Below, piece by piece: positions 10,101 to 19,168 of a stretch of 64,000 bases of DNA (its first letter is position 1; the number at the start of each line of letters is the position of its first letter). A program made the position numbers and the translations under genes. Source of the DNA: Bog-159 sp963738375. GTDB lineage: Bacteria > Acidobacteriota > Terriglobia > Bryobacterales > Bryobacteraceae. Location of the stretch: positions 620,001 through 684,000 of the forward strand of contig CAVTWL010000004.1 in assembly GCA_963738375.1 (NCBI GenBank), written 5' to 3'. Below the pieces are notes generated by a model. The model worked only from the letters and a program-made list of their open reading frames with translations, made no database searches and had not been told where the DNA came from.

Positions 10101-10610
10101 GTCCTGCCCGGTCTGGTTGCTCACGCCAGGCACCAGCGTCACTAATTGCGAAAAGTTTCGGCCGTTCAGTACCAACTGGCTGATCTCTTTGCCGGTTACC
10201 ACGCCGGAAAGTTCCGAAGACTGCGTCTCAACCTGCGCCACGCCGGTCCCCTGCACATTGATCTCGCTGGTGATCTGCCCGACTTCCATGTTCGCGTCCA
10301 CGCGCGCCTTCTGCGCGACGGCCAGGATGATGCCGCTGGCCTCGAAGCCTTTGAATCCCGTGGCGGTAATCTTCAGGTTGTAAGTTGCCGCCGGCAGTCC
10401 GGCCACCAGATAGTCGCCATCGGCGTTGGTCTTGGTATGCAGTGTCACCGCTGTGCCTTGGTTTGTCACCGCGACTTCCGCACTGGGCAGCACCGCTCCA
10501 GTCGAGTCCCGGACGGTGCCGGTAATGGAAGAACTGTTTTGGCCGCAAAGCGGGGCTGCCGTAATCGCGCACGCCACCATGAACATTGCAATCTTTAAGC
10601 GAAGTTGCAT
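7122..10610 (-). CDS. TonB-dependent receptor with N-terminal carboxypeptidase-regulatory-like domain (Oar-like)
   Basis: A very large outer-membrane protein of 1162 residues. It has a signal peptide (to about residue 23), a carboxypeptidase-regulatory-like beta-sandwich (SSITGTVRDSTGAVLPSAEV, residues about 26-110), a plug region (GVVTGKEISQLVLNGRNFSQL, TVETVTKSG) and a long beta-barrel ending in QLGAKFIF with a terminal Phe. Acidobacteria carry many of these receptors and they are thought to import oligosaccharides or similar polymers; the ligand is unknown. A good ribosome site (GGAGGAAG, 6 bases before ATG) supports the start. Despite 3.5 kb of length it has no frame break. Confidence 0.9.
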   Translation of the reverse strand: MQLRLKIAMFMVACAITAAPLCGQNSSSITGTVRDSTGAVLPSAEVAVTNQGTAVTLHTKTNADGDYLVAGLPAATYNLKITATGFKGFEASGIILAVAQKARVDANMEVGQITSEINVQGTGVAQVETQSSELSGVVTGKEISQLVLNGRNFSQLVTLVPGVSNQTGQDEGTVGIAGSVAMSVNGGRTEYNNWEIDGGDNMDNGSNGTLNVYPNVDAIAEVRVLTSNYGAQYGRNGSGTVETVTKSGTKDFHGDVFEFVRNDDFNARNFFETSVPEYRKNDFGGTIGGPVFIPHVYNTSKTKTFFFFSEEVRRELVPGGTFNQQVPSAQERAGNFSDVCPAANLASMVDTANYPDCPVNPITGSYYPNNTVPVDQNAKDLLTLLPLPNQANNYYNSSPALPTHWHEELFRIDQNFNDKLRFFFRFIHDSWSQIEPTPEWGNGASFPTVQTNFVGPGVSLVANLTANVTPTLLNEFTFSYTTDHIFLNAIGPVARPADMTMTGLYNNGFGGLMPAVGVAGGVGYDTGGFSLDTGYFPWNNANPTYTYKDQMTKIVGGHNLYLGAYVVAAEKNEFNSPYIQGILGFDNTDSAISTGNAFADFLTGQIANFSQTNQKVKYYNRYKIVEPYFQDDWHITKRLTLNLGLRLSLFGTYYEKYHHAYNFEPGAYQLAAAPQLDTTGAVTGQEGAIIPGSGNPYTGLVQCGVGGVPASCMKGHLFNPAPRLGFAFDPFGNGKTSIRAGYGIFYEHTNGNEGNTESLEGSAPYVVSSTQYNIAGYTNIGGGGVLFPLGVTSIPTQAIWPYVQQWNVNIQRELAKETVMTVAYVGSKGTHLSLQRDINQLYPISPSQNPYPAGQAMTSNDCNNGTVNGVVPTGAAGNQFAVACGNDPNPYRPYQGYGSITSLEPQANSIYNALQVSAHRHVGKLSVDLAYTWSHSLDNSSDRYDGNFVNAYDLGLTRASSNFDQRQLLNLGYVYDLPIFSGHGLTHTLFGGWQISGITTFQTGTPFSVVDGLFNAGVGNGTGIGSYLDQIGNPNALPALSTSPAGVAGPLLFNPGAYAAPQGLSFGTVGRNSLNNPQRTNFDMGLFKHFVLGQSEARAVEFRAEGYNVFNHTQWNGVNGGTSCFGADNSAGDASCYANNNFLRPAGAHNPRILQLGAKFIF

Positions 10611-10717
10611 TCGAGACTTCCTCCCAATTAACCGCTAGTATCGAAGTGCTTGCGAGTTCCGATCATTCTAATCCCGAATCAGCGGACCTTGCAAGCGGCA
10701 ATCGCTGTGGCCTCGAT

Positions 10718-11734
10718 TCACATAAAAGACGTGCGCAACAGGAGCCGAATCAAGCCCTCTCGACTGAGGCTCATTCGCGCGTTGTAGCTGCCCGGCTGAA
10801 GCTTCGTAACGAATGGCGTAACGCCGAACCCTCCTCCTGAGAACGACACCTTCGCTCCTGGTGGATTGGAGGCAAACGTGACATCCATCAAGACACTGCC
10901 CGACTGGGGGATACCTGATGCCTGCTGAGGAGGAATAGCTGATGGCTGCGATCCCGTCGGCATCTGTTGTATGTCCCCCCCATTGAATTTCCTCCTGTCC
11001 AGCTTGATTTCGCCGTTGACGTAGGCCGTTATCTCGGTTCCTTTGGGGATAGTAACGTCCTTGCCATGCATGAAAAGAAAAAACGGTGCGGCTGGAAGAA
11101 AAACCAATGACGTCGCGACGATTGCCCCGGTCATTGCTCCTGTGTGCCCCCCACCGCTGGCTTGCTTTACGGCCCGGAGCGCCGCCTTATCCCCGTTCAC
11201 CAACCGAACGAAATCGATATTGACATCGAGTTTGCCCCCTCGTGCCATTCGCCGCTTGGCCTGTGCCTGGGTGACAGTTGCGATGGCGGTCCCACCCCGG
11301 GCGATAACCAAAACGTCGTCAATCTTCAAATCGTCAAGCACCTCGAAGTCAACGCTCTCACCAACCGAGGCATCGGCCGATGACACATTGCGATTCAAGC
11401 GCAGTCGCACGGGGGTCTCGTCTTGGAGAATCAAGGGCCGCAGCATCGCTTCCGGTGCGGGAGAAGCAACCGGTCCTTCCCCTCCACTGCGGCCATTCCG
11501 GTTCAGCATCGCCCCAATAACCTTCTCGGAGACGCCAGCAGCCTTGAGCGCGATTAGATTATCTGGCGACAGAGAGTATTTACCTGGCTGCTGATTGATG
11601 GTGCTGATTACAAGTTCGTCGCTTAGGCCTGCCTTGAGCATCCTCAAAACCGCACCGTTGTCTAGCGGGTCCTGAGCGAGAAGCACAGCGGCGAACAGAA
11701 AGATAAACGGGCGAAGCGTCGGGCGCGACATCAT
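10718..11734 (-). CDS. Secreted protein with PEGA-like C-terminal segment
   Basis: A 338-residue protein with signal peptide (PFIFLFAAVLLAQD). An N-terminal helical block (AVLRMLKAGLSDELVISTI ... GVSEKVIGAML) is common in acidobacterial secreted proteins. A beta-rich middle follows, with a possible hydrophobic helix (GAIVATSLVFLPAAPFFLFM). The C-terminus DVTFASNPPGAKVSF and LQPGSYNARMSL looks like a PEGA surface-sugar-binding-like domain, cut short or ended by a frame change near 10760. An AGGAGG ribosome site lies 8 bases before ATG. Function is unknown; it may be cotranscribed with the receptor that follows 107 bp downstream. Confidence 0.7.
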   Translation of the reverse strand: MMSRPTLRPFIFLFAAVLLAQDPLDNGAVLRMLKAGLSDELVISTINQQPGKYSLSPDNLIALKAAGVSEKVIGAMLNRNGRSGGEGPVASPAPEAMLRPLILQDETPVRLRLNRNVSSADASVGESVDFEVLDDLKIDDVLVIARGGTAIATVTQAQAKRRMARGGKLDVNIDFVRLVNGDKAALRAVKQASGGGHTGAMTGAIVATSLVFLPAAPFFLFMHGKDVTIPKGTEITAYVNGEIKLDRRKFNGGDIQQMPTGSQPSAIPPQQASGIPQSGSVLMDVTFASNPPGAKVSFSGGGFGVTPFVTKLQPGSYNARMSLSREGLIRLLLRTSFM

Positions 11735-11944
11735 CGCGGCAGCCTCCTGGGTTGCAAGCGTACGGATTATATCATCGCCAATGCCAGTAACGAAAGGATT
11801 TCCCCCGCAAAACCCTTCTCAGCAGTTAACCGTTAATCCCGAATCATCGGCCCCTGCAGGGGGATATTCTCTCCGCTTGGCAACGCCCCGTAAAGCGCAT
11901 TGCCGCGGTTGATCGTACGTGCTCCGCGCCCTCGCGCCGCGCGC

Positions 11945-12406
11945 CTAAAACTCCAGCGTTTGCCCCACCGCCAGTCCCTGCCGCCGCGCCTCGCCCCCCG
12001 CTAATTCCAGTACGAACTGCGCCACTTCGTGCCCGCCGTAGTTCCCGCACAAACTCGCCTTCGTCTTGCAAGGCGGCGTATCCGCAGAAATCTCCACAAT
12101 GCGATGCGTGGAGTCCATCCAGATAATATCCAGCGGGATCCGCACTTGGTACATCCAATACGGATACCGTCCGGGCGATTCGTGGATGAACAGCATGCCC
12201 CGGTCCAGCGCCAGCGAGTCGCGAAACATCATGCCTTTCTGCATTTCTAAGTCCGACATCTCTTGCTCCGCTCGAATGACCTGCCCGTTCGGAAGCCTCA
12301 CCGGACGCGTCACCAGCACTTCGTTGCTGTCGGCCCTTTGCCCGCACCCCGCGCACAGCAACGCCAATACCGTCCACGGCAAAAAAACAAGTCTCCAATA
12401 ACGCAT
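11945..12406 (-). CDS. DUF192 family lipoprotein
   Basis: A 153-residue protein with a lipoprotein signal (LALLCAGC, lipidation Cys at about residue 21). The DUF192 domain covers the rest: EQEMSDLEMQKGMMFRDSL, GMLFIHESPG, MYQVRIPLDIIWMD and a C-terminal LELAGGEARRQGLAVGQTL. Members are small beta-barrels of unclear function. It is transcribed away from the mqnP/mqnE genes, with 41 bp between the two starts. Upstream of the secreted protein 10718-11734, the stretch 11735-11944 shows no gene. Confidence 0.83.
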   Translation of the reverse strand: MRYWRLVFLPWTVLALLCAGCGQRADSNEVLVTRPVRLPNGQVIRAEQEMSDLEMQKGMMFRDSLALDRGMLFIHESPGRYPYWMYQVRIPLDIIWMDSTHRIVEISADTPPCKTKASLCGNYGGHEVAQFVLELAGGEARRQGLAVGQTLEF

Positions 12407-12447
12407 GCGTTAAAATAGTAACGCGCTTAAGGCCGCGCCCCCAAAAT

Positions 12448-13330
12448 ATGTGGAAACGCTTCCGGCTCACGCTGGAAATGATCAAGTTCGAGCATTCCGT
12501 CTTCGCCCTGCCGTTCGCCTTGACCGGCGCCCTTCTGGCGATCCGGCAGACGCACATGCACGCGTCCGCCGCCTGGGCCCGCAATCGGCTGGATCGTCGT
12601 CGCGATGGTCGGCGCCCGTTCCGCCGCCATGGCTTTCAATCGCCTGCTCGATGCAGGAATTCGACGCCCGCAACCCGCGCACCCGCATGCGCCATTTGCC
12701 CGCCGGCGTACTGTCGCGCCGCTTTGCCTGGGGCTTCGTCGTCGTTTCCGCGCTGGTCTTCGTCTTCGCGGCGCGGCCAGCTGAATACCGCTCTGTTTCC
12801 GTCTCGCCCCCGCCGCGCTCGGCATCGTGTTCTTCTATTCCTTCACCAAGCGCTTCACCTCTTTCTCTCACCTGGTGCTCGGCTTCGCCCTCGGCATCGC
12901 CCCCGCCGCCGCTTGGATCGCCATCGCCGGCTCGCTCGACCCCCGCATCCTCTGGCTCACCGCCGCCGTCACCTTCTGGACCGCCGGCTTCGACATCATC
13001 TACTCCTGCCAGGATTACGAATTCGATTCCGTCGAAGGACTGTTCAGCCTTCCCCGCCGCTTCGGCATCGCGGGCGCCCTCCGGATCGCGCGCCTTTTCC
13101 ACATGCTCATGATCGCCTGCCTCCTGGCCCTGGTCTACAGCTTCGCCCTCGGCGCGCTCGCGCTGGCCGGTGTCGCCGCCGTCACCGCCCTCCTCATCTA
13201 CGAACACCGCCTCGTCAAAGCCACCGACCTTTCCCGCGTCAACGCCGCCTTCTTCACCATGAACGGCTATGTCAGCATGTTATTCTTTGTATTCTGGGCT
13301 GCCGACGTATCTATGCGAAATCGTAATTGA
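12448..13330 (+). CDS. mqnP: UbiA-family prenyltransferase, probable MqnP of the futalosine menaquinone pathway (three frame breaks)
   Basis: Membrane prenyltransferase that attaches the isoprenoid tail to the aromatic ring in menaquinone synthesis. The start MWKRFRLTLEMIKFEHSVFA is typical. After breaks near 12575, 12655 and 12780 the protein reads on as NRLLDAEFDARNPRT, the first Asp-rich motif (NxxxDxxxDxxxxRT), then FFYSFTKRF and YSCQDYEFDSVEG, the second Asp-rich motif. Several hydrophobic helices follow to the stop. The rejoined length is about 293. The adjacent mqnE supports the menaquinone rather than ubiquinone assignment. As printed the gene cannot make a full protein. Confidence 0.8.
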
Positions 13331-14439
13331 CGACCCCCGCCTGAAGCCAATTCTTGAAAAAGTGGAAGCGGGCCAGCGCCTGTCGTTCGAAGACGGCGTA
13401 ACGCTCTATCGCTCCTCCGACATCCTGTCGGTCGGCTATATGGCCAATCTCGTGCGCGAACGCATACACGGCAACGATCACCTACTTCAACGTCAACCGC
13501 CACATCAATCCCACCGACGTCTGCGTGGCCAGTTGCCGCCTTTGCGCCTTCGGCAAGCGCGCCAAAGATCCCAAAGCCTACACCATGTCGCTTGAGGAAG
13601 TCTGGCATCGCGCCGGCGAAGGCTGGAGCGAAGCGGTCACCGAGTTCCACATCGTCGGCGGCCTGCACCCGGAATTGACCCTCGATTGGTATTGCGAGAT
13701 GCTGCGCGGCCTCAAAACAGCGCTTCCCGCAGGTCCATCTGAAAGCCTTCACCATGGTCGAAGTCGGCGTACTTCGCCCAGCGCGGCAAAATCTCCGATC
13801 GCGCGACGTGCTCGAACGACTGCGCGACGCCGGCATGGATTCCCTGCCCGGCGGCGGCGCCGAAATCTTCAGCGACCGCGTTCGCCGCATCATCTGCGAT
13901 CACAAAATCGACCGGCGACCAGTGGATCGAAACCGCCCGCACCGCCCACCAGCTCGGCCTGCACTCCAACTGCACCATGCTCTACGGCCACATCGAAAAC
14001 GACGAGGACCGCGTCGATCACCTGGTGAAACTGCGCGCCCTGCAGGACGAAACCAACGGCTTCGTCACCTTCATCCCGCTGGCCTTCCATCCCGACAACA
14101 CGCCGCTCCAGCACATCCCCAAAACCACCGGCTTCGACGATCATCAAAAACATCGCCGTCGCCCGCCTGATGCTCGACAACATCCCGCACATCAAGGCCT
14201 ACTGGGTCATGATGACGCCCCGCATCGCGCAGATCGCCCTGCGCTTCGGCGCCGACGATATCGACGGCACCGTAGTCGAAGAAAAGATCTACCACGACGC
14301 CGGCGCTACCACCAGCCAGGGCCTGCGCCGCGGCGAACTGCTGCAGTTGATCCGCAAAGCCGGCCGCGACCCCGTCGAACGCGATACCCTGTACCGCCCC
14401 GTAACCCGAACCGAAACTGCATTCACTGTCCTGGTTTAG
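13317..14439 (+). CDS. mqnE: MqnE, aminofutalosine synthase, radical SAM (about six frame breaks)
   Basis: Radical SAM enzyme that joins 3-(1-carboxyvinyloxy)benzoate to SAM to form aminofutalosine. Pieces in order: DDPRLKPILEKVEAGQRLSF, GYMANLVRERIHGN, YFNVNRHINPTDVC with the cluster motif CVASCRLC (CX3CX2C, about 13531-13554), EFHIVGGLHPELTLDWY, GMDSLPGGGAEIFSDRV, LGLHSNCTMLYGHIE, FIPLAFHPDNT, IKAYWVMM and GADDIDGTVVEEKIYHDAG. Breaks lie near 13477, 13718, 13769, 13800, 13905 and 14140. The true start is unclear; no good start codon lies in frame after the mqnP stop, and 13317 is approximate. Rejoined length is about 370, normal for the family. Confidence 0.82.
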
Positions 14440-15815
14440 CGGGGGGCGGACTTCCGCACCAGTTCCCACGCCCGCATCACGTGGTCCCGCGTGGTTCCCA
14501 TATTGCCGATCGCCAGGTGCAGCGAGTATTTGCCGCGCAGCACCGTGTGCGACAGGAAAAACTCGCCCGAAGCGTTCACCGTCTCGATCAAGCGCCGGTT
14601 TTCATAGTCCGTTCCTTTATACCGGAAGCACACCACCGAAAACGGTGACGGCGCCGTCCGCTCGAAATCCCCGCTGGCATCCACCGCCGCCGCCAACTCC
14701 TGCGCCCATCCGATCTGCTGCCGGATCATCTCCGCCAGCTTTTCCCGCCCGAAATACCGCATCACAAACCAAAGTTTCAATGCCCGGAATCGCCGCCCCA
14801 ACGGTACTCCGTAATCCATGAAATTCACCGCCCGCCCATCCTGCGCCGTCTTCAGATACTCCGGCACCAGCGAAAACGCCCGCCGCAGAATCTCCGGCCG
14901 ACGCGTATAAAACGCACTCAAATCGAACGGCGTGAAAAACCACTTGTGCGGATTCATCACCAGCGAATCCGCCCGTTCCACCCCGGCGAAGATATGCCGA
15001 AATTCGGGGACAATCGCCGCCGATCCCGCATACGCCGCGTCCACGTGCAGCCACATGCCATACCGCTCCGCGATATCCGCAATCGCCGGCACCGGATCGA
15101 TACTGGTCGTCGACGTCGTCCCCACCGTCGCCACCACGCAGAACGGCCGCAGCCCAGCCGCCCGATCCGCCGCAACCGCCGCCGCCAAAGCCTCCGGCCG
15201 CATGCGAAACTCCGCGTCCGTCCCGATCTTACGCACGTGCTGCTGCCCAATCCCAATCGCCATCGCGCCCTTCTCGATCGACGAATGCGCCTCTTCCGAA
15301 CAATAGATCGTCAGCCCGCGCGAAGCGCCCAGCGTGCGCGCCTCCGGATCGGCCCGTTCCCGCGCCGCCGCAATCGCATGCATGCTGCTGGTCGAAGCCG
15401 TATCGTAAATGATCCCGAACATCCCCTCCGGCAGCCCCATCCACTGCCTCAGCCAGTCGAGCACCACCTGCTCCAGTTCCGTCGCCGCCGGCGACGTCTT
15501 CCACAGCATCGCATTCGCGTTCAACGAAGCGGAAAGCAGCTCCGCAATGATCCCGGGCCCCGGCGACGTGTTCGCAAAATACGCCATGAATCCTGGATGG
15601 TTCCAATGCGTGATCGCCGGCACGATCTGCCGCTCGAAATCGGCCATCAATCGCTCCATCGGCTCGCTCTGCTCCGGTCCCGCCGCCGGCAGCGCATCCA
15701 CCAGTCCGCCCGGCTCCATCCGCGGCAGCACCGGATACCGTTCCGGATGCGCCAAGTAATCCGCCACCCAGTCCACAGCCTCGTGCCCGAACTTGCGAAA
15801 TTCTTCCGGCGACAT
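14436..15815 (-). CDS. Pyridoxal-dependent (group II, aromatic-amino-acid type) decarboxylase
   Basis: A 459-residue PLP enzyme of the DOPA/tyrosine/tryptophan decarboxylase family. The cofactor lysine sits in NPHKWF (about residue 297), with the upstream histidine stack in EEAHSSIEKGA and the aspartate in LHVDAAYAGSA. The N-terminus EEFRKFGHEAVDWVADYL and THWNHPGFMAYF are diagnostic of the family. Its ATG lies 4 bp after the dapA-like stop, so it is the last gene of a three-gene operon. The substrate is unknown. The gene ends with a 4-bp convergent overlap with mqnE. Confidence 0.88.
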   Translation of the reverse strand: MSPEEFRKFGHEAVDWVADYLAHPERYPVLPRMEPGGLVDALPAAGPEQSEPMERLMADFERQIVPAITHWNHPGFMAYFANTSPGPGIIAELLSASLNANAMLWKTSPAATELEQVVLDWLRQWMGLPEGMFGIIYDTASTSSMHAIAAARERADPEARTLGASRGLTIYCSEEAHSSIEKGAMAIGIGQQHVRKIGTDAEFRMRPEALAAAVAADRAAGLRPFCVVATVGTTSTTSIDPVPAIADIAERYGMWLHVDAAYAGSAAIVPEFRHIFAGVERADSLVMNPHKWFFTPFDLSAFYTRRPEILRRAFSLVPEYLKTAQDGRAVNFMDYGVPLGRRFRALKLWFVMRYFGREKLAEMIRQQIGWAQELAAAVDASGDFERTAPSPFSVVCFRYKGTDYENRRLIETVNASGEFFLSHTVLRGKYSLHLAIGNMGTTRDHVMRAWELVRKSAPR

Positions 15816-15819
15816 TTTC

Positions 15820-16702
15820 TTAAATCCACCCTCGGAACCATTCTAAAAACTGATCCAGCGCCGCCTCGGTTTCCGCCGCCAGCGGGACCGCCCGCGCTCC
15901 CGTCTTCAATCCCCGCGCCCCCAGCGCCGCTTTGATGCCCATCGGGGCAGGGAATCGGTCGATCCATTTCAAGAACTCCTGGCAGCCGCCCGTCCAGCCG
16001 CGCGCACTCGTCCCCGTCCCCGCGCGCAATCGCCCGGTCCAGCCCCAACAATAGCTCCGGTACGGCGCAAGCCACCCCCGACACAATCCCGTCCGCGCCA
16101 TCCTTCCGAGCCCGAGTAAAAATGCCGTCGTTCCCGACCAGGAGAGTAAACGGATGCCCTTGCTTATACCGGCTCAAGACCTGGAAATCGTCCCACAACC
16201 CGCTCGAATCCTTAATCCCCGCAAATCGCCCGGTTTCGATCAATTCCACGGCCGTTTCCGCCGTGATCGCGCTGGTGAAAGCCGGAATGTTGTACAAGAA
16301 AATCGGCGTGCCGTGATTCAGTTCCGCCGCGAATCGTAGGTAAAACTCGCGAATCTCGGGCACCCCGTAGCGAAAAAAGTAAGGTGGCATCAGCAGCAAT
16401 CCAGCCGCGCCCGCCGCGCTCGCCTCCCGCCCCAGCGCCAGTGCGCCATCCAGCGTCGCGTGGGATACGCCGACAATCACCGGTACCCGGCTACGCTTCA
16501 CCGCCAAATAAACCAGCCGGATTCGGTCGTCCACGCTCAGGGTCACAAATTCGCCCGTGGAACCCATCAGCGCGATGCCGTCCACGCCCGCCGAGCTTAG
16601 GAAATCGATCAGCTCCAGAGTCGCGGCTATATTCGGCTCATCGCCCCGTTTCCCGTGTGGCGTCACTGCCGCCGCGATCACGCCGGAGAGAGCCGCCATC
16701 AT
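15820..16702 (-). CDS. DapA-family aldolase (dihydrodipicolinate synthase-like; one frame break)
   Basis: TIM-barrel class I aldolase/lyase family. GIALMGSTGEFVTLS is the pyruvate-binding loop, YNIPAFT carries the catalytic Tyr, and GIKDSSG carries the Schiff-base Lys. After CARLDGRL the frame changes near 15985 and resumes as QEFLKWIDRFPAPMGIKAAL to the stop at 15820, giving about 293 residues. Relatives include N-acetylneuraminate lyase and keto-deoxy sugar aldolases. Its place between a DUF1080 sugar-hydrolase-like gene and a decarboxylase argues for a catabolic aldolase rather than lysine synthesis, but this is inference. Confidence 0.82.
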
Positions 16703-17616
16703 TGCACCAGCGGCGTCACCACAATGCTGCGAAACTCCACCGGGCCATGATCGCCCTGCAGCATGATAGGCCCCGGGTGCCCCTCATCCGCATCGCACGC
16801 AATCGCCGTCAGCCCGTCGATCGTGCCTTCCGTTACCGTCTTCCCATTCAAAGTCACGCGAACGTGCCGACCCACCAGCCGGATCTCGTAAGCCTGCCAT
16901 TCCCCCGGCTTCTTCGTTACGTTCTCCGTAGGCACGATCCTGCTGTACAGCGCCGCGTTCGAATGCCGGTCGAGCGGCCGCCCGTCATCCTGCAAAATCT
17001 GAACCTCGTACCGCCCGCGTAAGCCAATCCCGCTGTTGCTGTATTCCGGCGTCCGATATTCCACGCGCATCGTGAAATTCCAGAAAGACACATTGCTCAC
17101 CAGATCCGTAGCCTTGCCGTTGCCTTTCAGAATTCCGTCTTCTACGCTCCATCCAGGCGATGCGGAAGCGGTCAGCCCGTGCCAATTGTCGATATCGTGC
17201 CGCGCAAAAAGCTCGATGGGCCGCATCGGCCTCCATGAGCCGTCATCCAGATCTTCAATTCGCGGAGCTCGTTCACCCGTCCACTCAAGTTTGGTATCCC
17301 CGGAAACAAACGTACCCTGTAGCTTGCCGTCAGCCAGACGCGCACGATATTCCTGATGAGCATCGTGCCCGTCATAGCTGAATCTCAACTCGCCGCCGGC
17401 ACCCGAAATCTGCTGAATATCGTTCAAATCCCCGCCCGGGAACCCCACGAACTTTCCCTTGATCTCAGGCGTCCCCGCGCCCTCCACTTGCAGCCACCAC
17501 GCCCGCCCGCGGGGTGCGTTTTTCACCGTGATATCCCAGCGGCCATCGAAATCGGAAGTCGCGGGCCAGACGGCCGGCGCCAGCATGAACAAAAGAATGC
17601 CAAAGGGGCGAATCAT
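16699..17616 (-). CDS. Secreted DUF1080 (3-keto-disaccharide hydrolase type) protein
   Basis: A 305-residue protein with a signal peptide (IRPFGILLFMLAPAVWP). The N-terminal half is a beta domain beginning DFDGRWDITVKN. The C-terminal DUF1080 concanavalin-like domain shows IELFARHDIDNWHG, WSVEDGILKGNG, NSGIGLRGRYEVQILQD and GPIMLQGDHGPVEFRSI. Some members of this family hydrolyse 3-keto-glycosides. It overlaps the dapA-like gene by 4 bp and is the first gene of that operon. A paralogue with the same two-domain plan lies at 56666-57574. Confidence 0.85.
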   Translation of the reverse strand: MIRPFGILLFMLAPAVWPATSDFDGRWDITVKNAPRGRAWWLQVEGAGTPEIKGKFVGFPGGDLNDIQQISGAGGELRFSYDGHDAHQEYRARLADGKLQGTFVSGDTKLEWTGERAPRIEDLDDGSWRPMRPIELFARHDIDNWHGLTASASPGWSVEDGILKGNGKATDLVSNVSFWNFTMRVEYRTPEYSNSGIGLRGRYEVQILQDDGRPLDRHSNAALYSRIVPTENVTKKPGEWQAYEIRLVGRHVRVTLNGKTVTEGTIDGLTAIACDADEGHPGPIMLQGDHGPVEFRSIVVTPLVQ

Positions 17617-17689
17617 GGTTTCCTGCGAATTAATTTATCATTATGCGCGTTTCTCCACCGCCTTGCGTCATATTCACTAACAGCCGCTT

Positions 17690-19168
17690 ATGTTTCGATC
17701 TCTTCTGGCCGCTCTGGCTTGCTGCTGCGCCGCGCACGCCGCCGTCATTCGAGGCGTTGTGCTGGACCACGCCACCGGCCGGCCTCTGGCGCGTTCGCTC
17801 GTAAACCTCCGTCCCATCGATGGCACCGGCGGCGCGCCTCAATCCGCCCGCGCCGGCCGCTCCGGACAATTTGCTTTCACCGTCAGTGCCGGCATGTACC
17901 TGCTCCGCGCTTCCCGCTCCGGCTTCGCGCCCTTCCAGTACGGCCAGCGCGACTGGAAATCCGCCGCCAAACCCATGGCCGTCGAGCAGGACGGCAGCCT
18001 CTACCTCGATATCCGCCTCCATCGCTACGCCGCCATCTCCGGAACCATTCTCGACGAAAACGAAATCGGCATTCAGGATCAAAAGGTCATCGCCTATCCC
18101 GCCGTCCAGCCGCTCCGCATTGCTGCTACCGCCACCACAGACGACCGTGGCGTCTATCGCATTCATGGCCTCGAACCCGGAACCTATTACGTCCGCGCCG
18201 CCGCCAAGCAGCTCGAAGATGCTTCCGGCCTCCTGCCCACCTTTCACAAGGAAACCACCGCGCTTGACCAATCCATGACCGTCGATGCTGCCCTCGACGC
18301 CGAAGCCGCCGATGTCGACATTCGCCCTCTTCCCGGAAAACTATTCCGCGTCTTCGGCAAAGTCCACGTCGCCCCTCCCGTCCCCGTAACCATCAGCCTC
18401 ATCTCCGATGTCGGCCGCGTCCAAACCAAAACCGCCAGCGATTTTGCCTTTGAACAGGTTGCGCCCGGCAATTACGAACTCCTCGTGGATGGCGACGACC
18501 TCTACGGCCGCGGCAAAGTCGGCATCTACCAGGAACTTGCGGTCGATCAGGACAAGGAAATGACCGTCGCCGTCACATCCTGGCGCGAAACCCAGTTCCA
18601 GATGTCCGACGAGAAGGGCAATCGCGTCGATCTTGAAAAAGCCCGCATCACCGCTCGCCGCAAGGATCTCGATGGAGGCGGCCGCTCCGAAGTCCTCAAA
18701 CTCGCCAACGACCGCGCGCCACTCGGCCCCGGCCGCTGGGAATTCTCCATCGCACCACCGCCCGGCTACTATCCACTGCAAATCGGCGATTCGCCCTCCG
18801 CCCGCGCTGACGGCTGGAACGAAATTTACCTCCGCGGCTTCGATACCGTATCCATCAAGCTATCATCGCGCCCAGCGTCCATTCACGGCACCGTCACCGC
18901 CTCGGGCGATCCCGCTCCCGGCGCGCCTGTCTACCTCGAAGCCTTCGACAAGGAAAACCATCAGCGCGTAACCGAGCTCCGTACCGTTCGCACCAACCTC
19001 CGCGGCCAATATCGCTTCACCGGTCTCGCCCCCGGCCTCTACCGGATCGTCAGCACCTTCGAATACGACAAACCCGATTCCGAAGCCATGGAAATCGCCG
19101 GCGCCAAGTCGCTCACCCTCGAAGAAGCCTCGGACAACCCCCAGGATTTGGATTTGTATGCGCCCTAG
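17690..19168 (+). CDS. Secreted carboxypeptidase-regulatory-like repeat protein
   Basis: A 492-residue protein with signal peptide (MFRSLLAALACCCAAHA). It contains several beta-sandwich repeats of the CarboxypepD_reg/SdrD-B type: AVIRGVVLDHATGRPLARS, AAISGTILDENEIGI with GVYRIHGLEPGTYYVRAAA, and ASIHGTVTASGDPAPGAPV with GQYRFTGLAPGLYRIV. No enzymatic motif was seen. Such proteins are common in Acidobacteria and may be surface or periplasmic binding scaffolds. The gene is monocistronic, ending in a 4-bp convergent overlap with the AraC gene. Confidence 0.75.
   Translation: MFRSLLAALACCCAAHAAVIRGVVLDHATGRPLARSLVNLRPIDGTGGAPQSARAGRSGQFAFTVSAGMYLLRASRSGFAPFQYGQRDWKSAAKPMAVEQDGSLYLDIRLHRYAAISGTILDENEIGIQDQKVIAYPAVQPLRIAATATTDDRGVYRIHGLEPGTYYVRAAAKQLEDASGLLPTFHKETTALDQSMTVDAALDAEAADVDIRPLPGKLFRVFGKVHVAPPVPVTISLISDVGRVQTKTASDFAFEQVAPGNYELLVDGDDLYGRGKVGIYQELAVDQDKEMTVAVTSWRETQFQMSDEKGNRVDLEKARITARRKDLDGGGRSEVLKLANDRAPLGPGRWEFSIAPPPGYYPLQIGDSPSARADGWNEIYLRGFDTVSIKLSSRPASIHGTVTASGDPAPGAPVYLEAFDKENHQRVTELRTVRTNLRGQYRFTGLAPGLYRIVSTFEYDKPDSEAMEIAGAKSLTLEEASDNPQDLDLYAP

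Noticed and set aside
12482..13207. A 241-codon minus-strand frame at mqnP
   Set aside because: Acidic low-complexity translation; the plus strand shows UbiA motifs when frame breaks are allowed.
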